DNA of 64,000 nucleotides from Streptomyces durmitorensis (GCF_023498005.1 NZ_CP097289.1:5332001-5396000), one strand, 5' to 3'; positions 1 through 9,178 are shown, numbered from the stretch's first letter. The notes: generated from the letters alone by a model not told the origin. A program made the numbers and translations.

Positions 1-377
1 GCGCGGAGAACGTGGAGCTCGTCGTCCTCGCCCGCTACATGCAGGTGCTCTCGGACGACCTCTGCAAGCAGCTCAGCGGGCGGATCATCAACATCCACCA
101 CTCCTTCCTGCCGAGCTTCAAGGGCGCGAAGCCGTACCACCAGGCGCACGCGCGCGGTGTGAAGCTGATCGGCGCTACCGCGCACTATGTGACGGCGGAT
201 CTCGACGAGGGGCCGATCATCGAGCAGGAGGTCGAGCGGGTCGGCCACGACGTCACGCCGAACCAGCTGGTGGCGATCGGCCGTGACGTGGAGTGCCAGG
301 CGCTTGCGCGGGCCGTCAAGTGGCATGCGGAGCGCAGGATTCTGCTCAACGGGCGGCGTACGGTCGTCTTCGCCTGA
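1..377 (+). CDS. purU: Formyltetrahydrofolate deformylase, C-terminal part
   Basis: Hydrolyses 10-formyltetrahydrofolate to formate and THF, feeding one-carbon and purine metabolism. The frame is open from the left edge (codons start at base 3), so the N-terminal ACT domain and the first part of the formyltransferase domain lie outside the window. What is visible is the formyltransferase core: the block [17 protein letters not shown] holds the conserved Asn and His, and [13 protein letters not shown] supplies the conserved Asp. The tail [19 protein letters not shown] is typical of the family. The next gene is convergent, so no operon partner is visible here. Confidence 0.92.
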   Translation, partial: AENVELVVLARYMQVLSDDLCKQLSGRIINIHHSFLPSFKGAKPYHQAHARGVKLIGATAHYVTADLDEGPIIEQEVERVGHDVTPNQLVAIGRDVECQALARAVKWHAERRILLNGRRTVVFA

Positions 378-417
378 CCTCGGGGTGCCCGGCCTCGGGG
401 TGGGCCTTGAGCGAAGG

Positions 418-1740
418 TCACATCCTGCTCAGTGACGCCGCCGCGAACAGCACGTCCCTGATCGCCTCGCGGTCGCCGACCTGGCCCGCTGCCGCCTCCT
501 CCGGCGACACGTGGCCCGCGGCCAGGCGGCAGAACTCGACGCCGTCCAGTGCGACATGGGCCACCTCACGGTCCGCCGACGCGCTCGCGCCGGGGGAGTC
601 GAGCGGGATGAACCATTCGCCGCCGCCCATGCCCTCGACCTCAAGGCGCAGGCTCCGGCCAGGGGCGCCCGCCGCCACCAGGCCGCGCGACGGGGCGGCG
701 CGCCCCGAGCGGCGGCGCTCGGCGAGCGTGCCGGGGAGCAGCCGGGCGGCGAGGTCGATCATGCGGTGCAGATGGCGCGGGGACGGCGGTTCATAGGGAT
801 AGTCCACCGCCTCCGCGATGTCGCCCGCGTGGATCCAGCACTCGAAGGCGCGGTCCACCATCGAGTCCCGCAGCGGCAGCTCGACGCGGCGGCCCTGGTC
901 GTCCGGGGCGCTGTACGGGACGGTGAGGCCGCCCGAGCCGGAGCCGTACGCACCACCCGCCGTGAAGGACACCGTGCGGATCAGCTCGTGGGTCTGCTCG
1001 CGCCAGGGGCCGCGCACCGCGCGGGTGGGCGGGAAGTACGAAGCGCGCCAGTACGCCTCGGTGCGCCGGCCCGGGTCGGACTGCGGCGGTGTCTCCCTGC
1101 CCAGCGGGTCGTCGAGACCGAGGGCAAGGGCGACCAGGCCGTCGACCGCGAGGAGATGGGCGATCACTCCGGCCACCGTCGTCTTGCGGCTGACGGGGTT
1201 GTCCTCGTCGAACCAGCGCAGGCGCACCGGGGCGTGCCACTCCGACTCGCCGATGTCCCGGAGCAGGGCGTCGAGCCGCGCGGTCTCCGCGTCGTACGGA
1301 ACGGCCCACTCGGGCACCGGGATGCGCGGCGGGCGGCGGCCGAGGCAGCTCTCGATGACGCGGCCCCGCAGGCCCGGGTCGAGGTCGAGGCTCTCCTCCT
1401 GATGCAGCAGGCCGACCGCGTCGCGCAGCCGCAGGGCCTCTTCCGCGCAGGGGCCGCAGTGGCCCAGGTGCTCCTCGACGGCGATGGCTTCGTCGACCGA
1501 GCAGGCGGCGAGCGCCCAGGCCCCGAGGAGGGACTTCAGGACGCGGTGGTCGAGCGCGAAGGGCAGATCCGGCAAGGGGTTGCCGGTGTCCTCTATGGAG
1601 GTGCGTGGCATCGGTATGCGGGGCGGCCGGCGGGAGTCCTTCTGCTCGCCCCGGTCCTGCGCACCGGCGCCGTCGCCGTCGCTCTCGCTCTCGGGGCGGT
1701 CCGGTTCCTCGAACGGTTCTTGCCGGTCGGGCCCCTTCAC
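418..1740 (-). CDS. Zinc-finger anti-sigma-like protein fused to an MDMPI domain
   Basis: 440 aa. After an acidic, low-complexity N-terminus (about residues 1-65), residues 75-110 form a zf-HC2-like zinc finger with HLGHCGPC, the usual zinc site of anti-sigma factors. From about residue 145 the protein resembles the mycothiol-dependent maleylpyruvate isomerase (MDMPI/DinB-like) fold, including a WHAPVRLRWF segment. The start ATG overlaps the stop of the upstream sigma gene by four bases (ATGA), which implies translational coupling. It is therefore most likely the cognate regulator of that sigma factor, possibly sensing thiol or redox state; the sensing role is inference. No transmembrane segment is evident, so it would be cytoplasmic. 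Confidence 0.75.
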   Translation of the reverse strand: MKGPDRQEPFEEPDRPESESDGDGAGAQDRGEQKDSRRPPRIPMPRTSIEDTGNPLPDLPFALDHRVLKSLLGAWALAACSVDEAIAVEEHLGHCGPCAEEALRLRDAVGLLHQEESLDLDPGLRGRVIESCLGRRPPRIPVPEWAVPYDAETARLDALLRDIGESEWHAPVRLRWFDEDNPVSRKTTVAGVIAHLLAVDGLVALALGLDDPLGRETPPQSDPGRRTEAYWRASYFPPTRAVRGPWREQTHELIRTVSFTAGGAYGSGSGGLTVPYSAPDDQGRRVELPLRDSMVDRAFECWIHAGDIAEAVDYPYEPPSPRHLHRMIDLAARLLPGTLAERRRSGRAAPSRGLVAAGAPGRSLRLEVEGMGGGEWFIPLDSPGASASADREVAHVALDGVEFCRLAAGHVSPEEAAAGQVGDREAIRDVLFAAASLSRM

Positions 1741-2336
1741 AGCGCTCTCCCGTAACCGGGGTGCGGGCCCGGTGAGGGGTGCGGCTCCGCCGGTCCCGCC
1801 GCGTCGTTCGCCGTGGACAGCAGCTGGAGGCCCAGGCGCAGGCGGCGCCGCGCCTCGTCCTCCGTCACGCCGAGGTCGGCGGCCGTCTGGCGGTAGTCCC
1901 GGCGCTGGAAGTAGGCGAGCTCAAGGGCGGCGCGCAGCGGGGCGGGCATGGCCGTGACGATGTAGTCAGCGCGGGCGGCGGCGGAGGCGCGGCGCACCTT
2001 GCGCTCCAGGTCCTCCATGGTGCCCTCGCCGCCGCGGGCCAGGGCGGCGGACTCGGTCTGGCGCAGCCGCCGGACGGCCTGCTGGTGGGTGAGCGTGGCG
2101 ACCCAGGAGCGCAGGGGGCCCTGCTTGGGGTCGTACGCGTCGGGGTTCTCCCATATGTGGGCGAAGACCTCGCGGGTGATCCGGTCGGCGGCGTCCTCGT
2201 CGCCGAGCACGCGGTGGGCGAGGCCGTGCACGAGCGAGGCGAAGCGGTCGTACAGCTCGCCGAGCGCGGCGGCCTCCCCGTGTGCGAGGCGCTGCTGCAT
2301 GCGACGGTCCCAGCGACGCGGCGCGTCCTTCGCCAT
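1737..2336 (-). CDS. ECF-type RNA polymerase sigma factor
   Basis: 199 aa with the two ECF regions. Sigma region 2 is near residues 20-90 (LGELYDRFASLVHGLAHRVL, then WENPDAYDPKQGPLRSWV). Region 4 lies near 135-175 (RDYRQTAADLGVTEDEARRR), the helix-turn-helix that reads the -35 element. I chose the ATG at 2336 because GAGGGGG sits 5-8 bases upstream; a longer frame with an ATG at 2444 exists but has no Shine-Dalgarno. The gene overlaps the zinc-finger/MDMPI gene by four bases. A divergent STAS gene follows upstream, so the locus looks like a partner-switching or anti-sigma controlled stress response. Confidence 0.85.
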   Translation of the reverse strand: MAKDAPRRWDRRMQQRLAHGEAAALGELYDRFASLVHGLAHRVLGDEDAADRITREVFAHIWENPDAYDPKQGPLRSWVATLTHQQAVRRLRQTESAALARGGEGTMEDLERKVRRASAAARADYIVTAMPAPLRAALELAYFQRRDYRQTAADLGVTEDEARRRLRLGLQLLSTANDAAGPAEPHPSPGPHPGYGRAL

Positions 2337-2638
2337 GCGGCCCCCTCTGCGCGTGCCGTTCCTTGCTCGTGCCGACAACTCGTCCGACCTGCTCGTCCCG
2401 AGCGACGCGTGCCCGAACTGCGCGTCCCGATCGAAACCCTCCATCGAATGTAGTCGCCACCACCGACAACGCACTCCCTTTACGGCAAAGTGCGCCAGCA
2501 CCTGGCCTCGGGTGATAGGGACCGGTGTTCCTGGTGTTTCATGGAGAACAGGTGGGGCAGCCGCGAACCTAGGAAGCGTAGGGAAGGCTTCCGCATCGGC
2601 GAGCTACGACGAGCGAGCGGTATCAGCGAGCGAGAGGC

Positions 2639-3019
2639 GTGCGAGTGACGCTGCAGGTGGCCGTGGACGAGCAGGACGGCTGGGCCGTGCTGCGGGTGTC
2701 CGGCGAGATGGACCTCGTGACCTCGCCCGTCGTGCGCCAGCGCGTGCACGACGCGGTGGCCGACGGCCGCCACAGCCTTGTCCTCGACCTCTCCGACGTG
2801 CTCTTCTGCGACTCCAGCGGCGTCGGCGTGCTCATCGCGACGCGGCGCCTCTTCCGCTCCTGCCAGGGACGCCTGCGTCTGATACTGCCCGCCAAGGGCG
2901 CCGAGGACGGCTCCCACGTGAACCGCGTCCTTGCGGCCCTCGGCGTACGCAGGCTCTTCGAGGTCTTCCCGGACGTGGCGGCGGCGGTGGACGACGAGGC
3001 GGTCCCGCTCTCCGCGTGA
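2639..3019 (+). CDS. STAS-domain anti-sigma factor antagonist
   Basis: 126 aa, a single STAS domain of the SpoIIAA/RsbV type. The segment LVLDLSDVLFCDSSGVGVLI carries the serine that is phosphorylated by the partner kinase in this family. Such proteins free a sigma factor by binding its anti-sigma kinase. The start is GTG at 2639 with GAGAGG a few bases upstream. It is divergent from the ECF sigma gene with about 300 bases between them. That intergenic stretch shows no clear palindrome. The kinase partner is not adjacent; the HATPase protein at 11.9-12.4 kb is one candidate. Confidence 0.88.
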   Translation: MRVTLQVAVDEQDGWAVLRVSGEMDLVTSPVVRQRVHDAVADGRHSLVLDLSDVLFCDSSGVGVLIATRRLFRSCQGRLRLILPAKGAEDGSHVNRVLAALGVRRLFEVFPDVAAAVDDEAVPLSA

Positions 3020-3073
3020 CCCCGCCCCGCGCACGTACTCCGTGAAGCGCCACCCCATGACGCTCCCCACGCC

Positions 3074-5344
3074 TCAGTCCCGCCGGATCAGCTCCGGGTC
3101 GATGCGCCGCCCCACCAGCGGCAGCGTCCCCAGGACGGCGAGGACGAGCACCCCGGCCATGGCCGCCACCAGCAGCGGAACCCCGGCCCCGTCCCAGAAG
3201 ATCTCGCCGCCGCCGGTGACCAGATAGGCGGACTCCGCGAGCTTCCCCGCGACGAGCGCGAGCACCAGGCCCACGGCCAGCGGAAGCACCACCTGCGTGC
3301 ACTGCACGAGGCGCAGGGTGCGGGCCCGTGCGCCGATCAAGGAGAGCGCGGTGACCTGGGGGCGGCGCTCCACGGCCCGGTCGGTGACGGAGACGAGGAA
3401 CGCCGCGACGCCGATGACCAGGCCCATCACCATGCCGAGCGCGAGCAGCGTCTCGATGACGGTGATCTGCTGGAGGCCGTCGATGTTGATGCCCGCGGGG
3501 TCGACCTCCGCGGTGGGCGCGACGGCGCCGATGCGGTCGAGTACGTCGCGCACGGTGCCGGGGTCCGAGCTGCTCACCAGGACGAGCGTGGCCGCGGCGG
3601 GCACGGCGTGCGCGGGGAGCTCGGAGGGCGGCACGAGGAGGCCGGGGCTGGGCAGGTTGGTGACGTCGTACCCGTCGAACAGCACGGCGGCGTCGGGCAC
3701 ATCGACCTTCAGGGAGGTGCGCTTGTCGCCCTGCTTCATCACGTACGTCGAGGTCTTGAGGGGCGACTCGGACACGTTCGGGTCCTGGAGCCGCAGGACC
3801 TTGCCCTCCTCGCAGCCCGCCGAGTGCTCGACGAGACGGGCGAGCTGGGCGCAGGTGGCGACCAGGGCGGGGGCCTGCCAGTCGCCGCCCTCCTTGGTGG
3901 GGTCGGTGTGCGGATCCATCACGATCGCGTCCGCCCGCACCCCGGGAATCTCCCGCAGCTTCCCCTGCTGGTCCGCGCTGAGCTGCGAGAGCCGCAGGCC
4001 GTACTCCTGCACGGGTGAGTCGGACCGGGTGATCTGCTGCTCCTCCACCAGCACGCCCTGTGCGAGCGACGCCGAGAACACGAGGAGCACGAGTCCCGTC
4101 ACGACACGCATCGCGCTGCCCGGCTCGACCTCGTTGCGCCGCATGGCCAGGCTCAGGGCCAGATGCCCGGAGCGGGCCAGGCGCCTGGCGATGCCGTACG
4201 AGAGCAGCGGCATGACCGTCACCAGGCCGAGCCCGGTGAGCAGCACCCCGCCGGGCACCAGGAGGGAGTTGATGCCGGTGCTCTGCGCGGGGTTGTCGGT
4301 GAGGCCGGTCGCGCAGTAGCCGATGACGATGCCGAGCCCGGTGACGAGCATGAGGCCGCCCCAGACGCGGGGCGCGCGCGGAGCCGCGGTGCGCCGGGTG
4401 CTCAGCGGATTGGTGGCCGCGGCGCGGGCGCTCGCCCGGCCCACGAACCAGGAGAGCGCGGTGCAGCCGATCAGGCAGACGGCGATGGTGGACGCGGAGA
4501 GCGCTCCGTCCGCCGGGTACCACTTGAGGCCGGGAAGCCCGGTCCTCGCCATGATCTGGTTCAGGAGCCAGAACTCGGCGAGACCGAGCAGCGCCCCCAG
4601 GAACGCGGCGACGACGGTCTCCGCGGCGTTCACGCGCTGTGTGCCCTTGGCGCTCAGACCCAGCAGGCGCAGGGCCGCGAGGCGCCGGTTGCGGCTGGCG
4701 GCGGAGAGCTTGGCGCAGACCGAGAGGAAGACGCCGAGCGGCAGCAGCACGAGGGCGGCGAGGGTGAAGCGCAGGATGTCGAGGGTGGACTTCTCGACGG
4801 CGGTGGTGGGCGGGTGCTCGGAGCCGAAGCTCTTCAGCGCGCGTGCGTCGTCGCCGAGTTGGTCCCGGGTGGCGCCTACGTAGGCGTACAGCTCGTTCGG
4901 GTCGGTCAGGCCCGAGGGGCCGATCAGGCCCTTCTCCTCGCCGGGGAGCAGCCCCTTGAGGCCGGGCTCGCGGCGGAGCTGGTCGTGCAGCGCGGGGGAG
5001 ACGAACACCTCGCCGGGAGCGGGCAGTTCGCCCAGACCGGGCGGCGGCTGCACGCTGTCGGCGTCCTTGCCCCGGGCGACGAAGACGCGGCTGAACGGCT
5101 TCGAGCCGTGCGGGTCGGAGCGCTCCAGGACGAGGGTGGGCTGCCCGGACCTCTTGCCGGCGTGGACCTGCGGGTCGCGGTCGGCGGCCCGGCCGTCGTG
5201 GGCGTCCAGGATCGAAGGGATCGTCAGGACGAGCGCGAGGCAGCACACCCCGAGGGAGCCGCCGAGGGTCATCAGGAGGAAACGTACGCGGGTGCCGCGC
5301 CCGGAGCCGAACAGGAGCCGCAGGCCGAGCAGGAACTCGCTCAT
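3074..5344 (-). CDS. ABC transporter permease, FtsX-like (MacB/LolC type)
   Basis: 756 aa integral membrane protein. It begins MSEFLLGLRLLFGSGRGTR and enters a first membrane helix (about residues 22-45). A large extracytoplasmic domain follows to about residue 190, then a block of three helices with the FtsX-like cytoplasmic turn (LAALRLLGLSAKGT). A second half repeats the pattern (TALSLIGARARTLR). This two-FtsX layout is usual for actinobacterial exporters of peptides or lipids rather than importers, and no binding protein is present. The start codon overlaps the ATPase stop (ATGA), so both are coupled in one operon. The substrate is unknown. Confidence 0.87.
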   Translation of the reverse strand: MSEFLLGLRLLFGSGRGTRVRFLLMTLGGSLGVCCLALVLTIPSILDAHDGRAADRDPQVHAGKRSGQPTLVLERSDPHGSKPFSRVFVARGKDADSVQPPPGLGELPAPGEVFVSPALHDQLRREPGLKGLLPGEEKGLIGPSGLTDPNELYAYVGATRDQLGDDARALKSFGSEHPPTTAVEKSTLDILRFTLAALVLLPLGVFLSVCAKLSAASRNRRLAALRLLGLSAKGTQRVNAAETVVAAFLGALLGLAEFWLLNQIMARTGLPGLKWYPADGALSASTIAVCLIGCTALSWFVGRASARAAATNPLSTRRTAAPRAPRVWGGLMLVTGLGIVIGYCATGLTDNPAQSTGINSLLVPGGVLLTGLGLVTVMPLLSYGIARRLARSGHLALSLAMRRNEVEPGSAMRVVTGLVLLVFSASLAQGVLVEEQQITRSDSPVQEYGLRLSQLSADQQGKLREIPGVRADAIVMDPHTDPTKEGGDWQAPALVATCAQLARLVEHSAGCEEGKVLRLQDPNVSESPLKTSTYVMKQGDKRTSLKVDVPDAAVLFDGYDVTNLPSPGLLVPPSELPAHAVPAAATLVLVSSSDPGTVRDVLDRIGAVAPTAEVDPAGINIDGLQQITVIETLLALGMVMGLVIGVAAFLVSVTDRAVERRPQVTALSLIGARARTLRLVQCTQVVLPLAVGLVLALVAGKLAESAYLVTGGGEIFWDGAGVPLLVAAMAGVLVLAVLGTLPLVGRRIDPELIRRD

Positions 5345-6060
5345 GCGGACGCGCCCTTCGCGGTGAGGACACCGTCGGCCATCGTGTAGTTGCGGTCGGC
5401 CTGGGCAGCGACGTTCGCGTCGTGCGTGACCAGGAGGACGGCGGTGCCCTGCGAGCGGGCGAGGCCGAGGAACTCCTTGAGGACGGTGGCGGCGTTGGCG
5501 CTGTCCAGGGACCCGGTCGGCTCGTCGGCGAAGACGACGGCAGGGCGGTGCACCAGGGCCCGCGCCACGGCGACACGCTGGCTCTGCCCGCCCGACACCT
5601 GCGAGGGTCGCCGCTCGCGCAGGTCGGCGATCCCGAGCCGGTCAAGGACCTCGGCCGCGGCCTTGAGCGCGGGGCGCTTGCGCTGTCCCGCCAGGCGCAG
5701 CGGCAGCGCGGTGTTCTCCTCGATGGTCAGCTCGGGGAGCAGCTCGCCGTACTGGAAGACGAAGCCGAAGCGCTCGCGGCGCAGCGCGCTGATGCCCTCG
5801 TCGTCGAGCTCGCCGTACGCCTGTCCCTCGAACCGCACCTCACCGCGCGCGGCCGGCAGCACACCGGCGAGGCAGTACAGGAGCGAGGACTTCCCGGAGC
5901 CGCTGGCCCCGGTGATCGCCGCGACCTCGCCGCGCGCCAGGGTCAGATGGGCGTCGCGGACGGCGGGAGTGGAGCCGTAGGAGAGGTCGACTCCCGTGGC
6001 GCTGAGGACTTCTGACGTACTGATCGGCGTATTGATCGGCGTACTGATCGCTTCCCCCAA
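5341..6060 (-). CDS. ABC transporter ATP-binding protein (LolD/MacB-type)
   Basis: 239 aa nucleotide-binding subunit for the following permease. Walker A is GASGSGKSSLLYCLAGVLP, the Q-loop lies in FVFQYGELLPELT, the ABC signature is VSGGQSQRVAVARALVHRP and Walker B is VVFADEPTGSLDS followed by the H-loop VTHDANV. The length and the LLPELT segment fit the MacB/LolD exporter subfamily. The first residues (SVLSATGVDLSYG region) are preceded by a short repeated STPINTPIST stretch, a low-complexity N-terminus. It is the first gene of the two-gene operon. Confidence 0.92.
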   Translation of the reverse strand: MGEAISTPINTPISTSEVLSATGVDLSYGSTPAVRDAHLTLARGEVAAITGASGSGKSSLLYCLAGVLPAARGEVRFEGQAYGELDDEGISALRRERFGFVFQYGELLPELTIEENTALPLRLAGQRKRPALKAAAEVLDRLGIADLRERRPSQVSGGQSQRVAVARALVHRPAVVFADEPTGSLDSANAATVLKEFLGLARSQGTAVLLVTHDANVAAQADRNYTMADGVLTAKGASA

Positions 6061-6145
6061 GAAGGCGAAGGGCCCGGGGCGGGGGCCCGGGCCCGGCGTG
6101 CATGCGTGGCAGCTGGTCAGGGCTGCCGCTTGGTGCCGGTGGTGA

Positions 6146-6595
6146 CTACCGCTTGTAGTGCTTGGTCACCGAGCAGTTGTCCGGGTGGAAGGAGCCCCGG
6201 TCACGGCAGGCGCGTATCCAGGCGTCGCTGGTGTAGCGGGCGGCGCCGTCGTACACGAGCTTGTCCTTGTGGACGGTCCGCTTCTGCTTGCCGTTGAACC
6301 GGTTCCAGTCGTACCCCTCGACCTTCACCTGCACGTAGACGTTGTGGCCGTCCCCGGCGGAGGTGTCCTGAAGGTCGCCCTTCCAGTGGAAGGCACCGTG
6401 GTTGGCGCCCGGCGCCTCGAACTTGTAGTAGCCGTTCTTGAACTTGACGCCGCTGCTCGACAGCGTCGGGATCTTGTGCCACGAGGCGGTCGCCTCGACA
6501 TCCCCGTTGCCCCCGCTCGCGGTGGCGAAAGCGGTCCCCGCACCCGTCAGAAAGAGCCCTGCCGCGAGGGCGCCGACGGCCAGCTTCCGATTCAT
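6146..6595 (-). CDS. Small secreted protein of unknown function
   Basis: 149 aa. The N-terminus MNRKLAVGALAAGLFLTGAG is a classical Sec signal peptide ending near TAFA-TASG, so the mature protein of about 125 residues should be exported. The body is basic and aromatic, with two cysteines near the C-terminus (ACRDRG and DNCSVTK) that could form a disulphide. I chose the ATG at 6595 because GGGAGAA lies just upstream; an in-frame start 40 codons earlier would bury the signal peptide. I do not recognise the family. The gene is followed by the ABC operon in the same direction but 85 bases separate them. Confidence 0.7.
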   Translation of the reverse strand: MNRKLAVGALAAGLFLTGAGTAFATASGGNGDVEATASWHKIPTLSSSGVKFKNGYYKFEAPGANHGAFHWKGDLQDTSAGDGHNVYVQVKVEGYDWNRFNGKQKRTVHKDKLVYDGAARYTSDAWIRACRDRGSFHPDNCSVTKHYKR

Positions 6596-7019
6596 TTGTG
6601 TTCTCCCGTTTTTGTTGGTCGCCCCTTGTTTGATCAAGGGAGGCAGGAACGTAACACCCCGGTACGACAGGACCAGTTGGGATTTCGTGCGCACGGACTG
6701 TCGGGTGCGGCTCACTGTGTGTTCGCTTTGCGCGTACGTAAATGATCTTTGACTTGATCATGTCACTCGGGAGGTTTGGATCACGGAGCGCAGTCGCGTG
6801 AAAGCGCAGCCATCTACGGTGCGTGAGGAGAGGTCAAGGGAGACCCAAAAGATCACCAAGGATCGGCTCCTGGTACAACCTCTCTTGTTCCGGTCTTGGC
6901 ACAAGCGTCGGCTTCCCGCCTCCGGGCGGTCGCCGAACACGTACGCTCGCTGCCAGAGACACCCAGGGAACCCCCTGTGCACACGCACCCAACCGCAGAA
7001 GTGAGGCGGCCCGAACACC
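6596..7019. other. Divergent intergenic region, 424 bases
   Basis: Shared upstream region of the secreted protein (leftward) and the EF-hand gene (rightward). The middle is AT-richer than the surroundings, around TGATCTTTGACTTGATCATG at 6743-6762, a likely site for promoters. A short inverted pair TGATCAAG/CTTGATCA can be drawn here. I see no gene. Confidence 0.4.
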
Positions 7020-7532
7020 ATGGACAGTGCCGAGTACGAGCGTAAGATCGCGGCCCGTTTCGTCACCTTCGACCAGGATGGCAACGGCTACATCTCCCGC
7101 GAGGACTTCAGCACGGCGGCCGCCGCCCTGCTCACCGAGTTCGGCGCGACGGCACGCTCCGAGAAGGGGCAGGCCCTCTACATCGGGGCCGAGGCCTTCT
7201 GGCAGGGCATGGCCGGGATCGCCGACCGTGACGGCGACCAGCGGATCACCAAGCCGGAGTTCGTGGGCGGCGCGGTGAAGCGGCTGCGGGACAACCCGGC
7301 CCGGTTCGCCGAGATCGCGCGGCCGTTCCTGGACGCCGTGATCGCCGTCGCGGACGGCGACGGCGACGGATCGGTCAGCCCGCAGGAGGTCGAGCGCGTG
7401 CTCAAGGCCCTCGGCGTCCCCGCGGACATCGCGAGCGCCGCGGGCGGCTCGCTGGACACCGACGGGGACGGGCGGGTCACGGAGGAGGAGATCGTCGCGG
7501 CGTTCGCGGCGTACTTCACCGTTCCCGAGTGA
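7020..7532 (+). CDS. Four-EF-hand calcium-binding protein (calmodulin-like)
   Basis: 170 aa, cytoplasmic (no signal peptide). Four EF-hand loops are readable: residues 18-29 (DQDGNGYISRED), 69-80 (DRDGDQRITKPE), 112-123 (DGDGDGSVSPQE) and 146-157 (DTDGDGRVTEEE). Loops 1, 3 and 4 have good ligands at positions 1, 3, 5 and 12. Loop 2 has Gln instead of the usual Gly at position 6 and may be weaker. Size and layout match the calerythrin/CabD-type proteins of actinobacteria, which buffer or sense calcium. The gene stands alone. GTGAGGCGG lies about 15 bases upstream. Confidence 0.9.
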   Translation: MDSAEYERKIAARFVTFDQDGNGYISREDFSTAAAALLTEFGATARSEKGQALYIGAEAFWQGMAGIADRDGDQRITKPEFVGGAVKRLRDNPARFAEIARPFLDAVIAVADGDGDGSVSPQEVERVLKALGVPADIASAAGGSLDTDGDGRVTEEEIVAAFAAYFTVPE

Positions 7533-7545
7533 GCACGTCCGTGCG

Positions 7546-9153
7546 CTAGCCCTGCGTGAAGCGCTCCCGCAGCTTGTACTTGAGCACCTTGCGCAGCGTC
7601 TCGTTGCGGGGGAGGGCCTCCACCAGCTCCAGTTGCTCCGGCAGCTTGTGGGTGGAGAGTCCTTCCCCGCGCAGATACGCGGTCACGGCCTTGAGCGTCA
7701 GGGCGTCGTGGGCCCCCGGCCGCTGCTCGATCACCGCGCAGACCCGCTCGCCCCGTTCGGGGTCGGGCAGGCCGATCACCGCCGTGTCCCCCACGGCCGG
7801 ATGCCGGTGGAGCAGGTCCTCGATCTCCTTCGCGGAGATGTTCTCGCCCTTGCGGATGATGATGTCCTTGGCCCGGCCGGTCAGGACCAGATGGCCCGTC
7901 GTCCGTACGTGCCCCAGGTCCCCCGTGATCAGGAAGCCGTCCGCGTCGAAGACCCCCGCACTCTGTTTGTGGGGGTCTGGGGGGCTACCCCCGGTAGAAC
8001 GAGTCAAGTACCCCTGGCAGACCGCCTCCCCGCGCAGCCGCACCTCGCCGTCGACCCCGGCGGGCACCTCCTTGCCCTCGGCGTCCGTGACCCGGATCTC
8101 CATGCCCTCCGGCGGCAGCCCCTCCGTCGTCGCCAGGTTCTCGGCGGTGTCGTCCGGCGCGCCCATGGTGATCATCGGCACCTCGGTCATGCCGTAGCCG
8201 TGGGTGAGCTGGCAGCCCATTTCGCGTACGACCGCGTGATAGATCTCCGGCGGCTTCGGCGCCCCGCCCCCCGCGAGGAGGCGCAGGGTGGGGATGACCT
8301 TCTCGCCGGGCGCCAGCTTGCGCTGCTCGGCGAGGAACATCGAGTAGAACGCGGTCGACCCGCCCGCCACCGTCACGCCGTGCCGCCGGTAGCCCGCCAG
8401 CGCGTCCGGCAGCGCGAACTGCTCGAACATCACCGCGGGGAAGCCGTACAGGAGCAGCATCACCGTGTAGTCGGGGCCCGCGATGTGCGCGAAGGGGAAC
8501 GCCATCGAGCCGACGTCGTCCGCCGAGAGGTGCAGCGCGTGCGCGAGGCAGGAGCCGCCCGCGATCAGTGAACGGTCCGTGTGCAGCACGCCCTTGGGGT
8601 CGGACGTCGTGCCCGACGTCCAGTAGATCCAGCGCACGGAAGTGCCGTCGGAGGGCGGCGCGGGCAGCACGGAGGGATCGCCGTCCGGCAGGTCGTCGTA
8701 CGCGTACGCCTCGAAGATGCCCCGGGCGCCCAGCCGTTCGGCCATCTCCGCGTGGTCGAAGCCGCGCCACACCCCGGGCACGGCGAAGAACTCCGCCTTC
8801 GACTCCCGCAGCGCGAAGCCGACTTCGCGGTCGCGGTAGAAGGGGATGACCGGTGACTGGACCGCGCCGATGCGGGCGAGCGCGAAGGAGAGCAGGGCGG
8901 TCTCGATGCGGGTGGGCAGCTGCCAGGCGACGACCGTGCCGGGGCGCACGCCCATCCCGTAGAGCCCGGCGGCCACGCGCTCGGAGCGGTCGCGCAGTTC
9001 CCCGAAGGTCAGCGTCCTGTCGTCGGCGGCGTCGGGCGCGGCCTGGATGAGGACGGGCGCGTCGGGGGTGAGCGCGGCGCGGCGCTCGATGAGCTCCCAG
9101 AGGGTGCGGGACGCTCCCAGCTCGTACGCGGTCTCGTTCTCCGAGGTCCTCAT
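7546..9153 (-). CDS. Acyl-CoA synthetase (AMP-forming, FadD-like)
   Basis: 535 aa ANL-superfamily ligase that would activate a carboxylic acid to its CoA ester through an acyl-AMP. Motifs in order: YWTSGTTSDPKG (residues 177-188), the GYGMTEVPM adenine-binding segment, ITGDLGH, GRAKDIIIRKGENISAKEIE and the C-terminal lysine in RNETLRKVLKYKLRERF. It resembles the cyclohexanecarboxylate/short-chain ligase branch more than long-chain ligases. Between GYLT and FDADGF there is an extra proline/glycine-rich stretch encoded by an inverted-repeat sequence near 7960-8005. It is divergent from an acyl-CoA dehydrogenase pair, and two regulon palindromes lie in the shared upstream region. Confidence 0.88.
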   Translation of the reverse strand: MRTSENETAYELGASRTLWELIERRAALTPDAPVLIQAAPDAADDRTLTFGELRDRSERVAAGLYGMGVRPGTVVAWQLPTRIETALLSFALARIGAVQSPVIPFYRDREVGFALRESKAEFFAVPGVWRGFDHAEMAERLGARGIFEAYAYDDLPDGDPSVLPAPPSDGTSVRWIYWTSGTTSDPKGVLHTDRSLIAGGSCLAHALHLSADDVGSMAFPFAHIAGPDYTVMLLLYGFPAVMFEQFALPDALAGYRRHGVTVAGGSTAFYSMFLAEQRKLAPGEKVIPTLRLLAGGGAPKPPEIYHAVVREMGCQLTHGYGMTEVPMITMGAPDDTAENLATTEGLPPEGMEIRVTDAEGKEVPAGVDGEVRLRGEAVCQGYLTRSTGGSPPDPHKQSAGVFDADGFLITGDLGHVRTTGHLVLTGRAKDIIIRKGENISAKEIEDLLHRHPAVGDTAVIGLPDPERGERVCAVIEQRPGAHDALTLKAVTAYLRGEGLSTHKLPEQLELVEALPRNETLRKVLKYKLRERFTQG

Positions 9154-9178
9154 GCGATCCCCTCTGGACGGCCCTGAA

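Noticed and set aside
2832..5645. A 937-codon open frame on the minus strand across the ABC operon
   Set aside because: Arg/Pro-rich shadow of the permease and ATPase genes in another frame; no domain or ribosome site.
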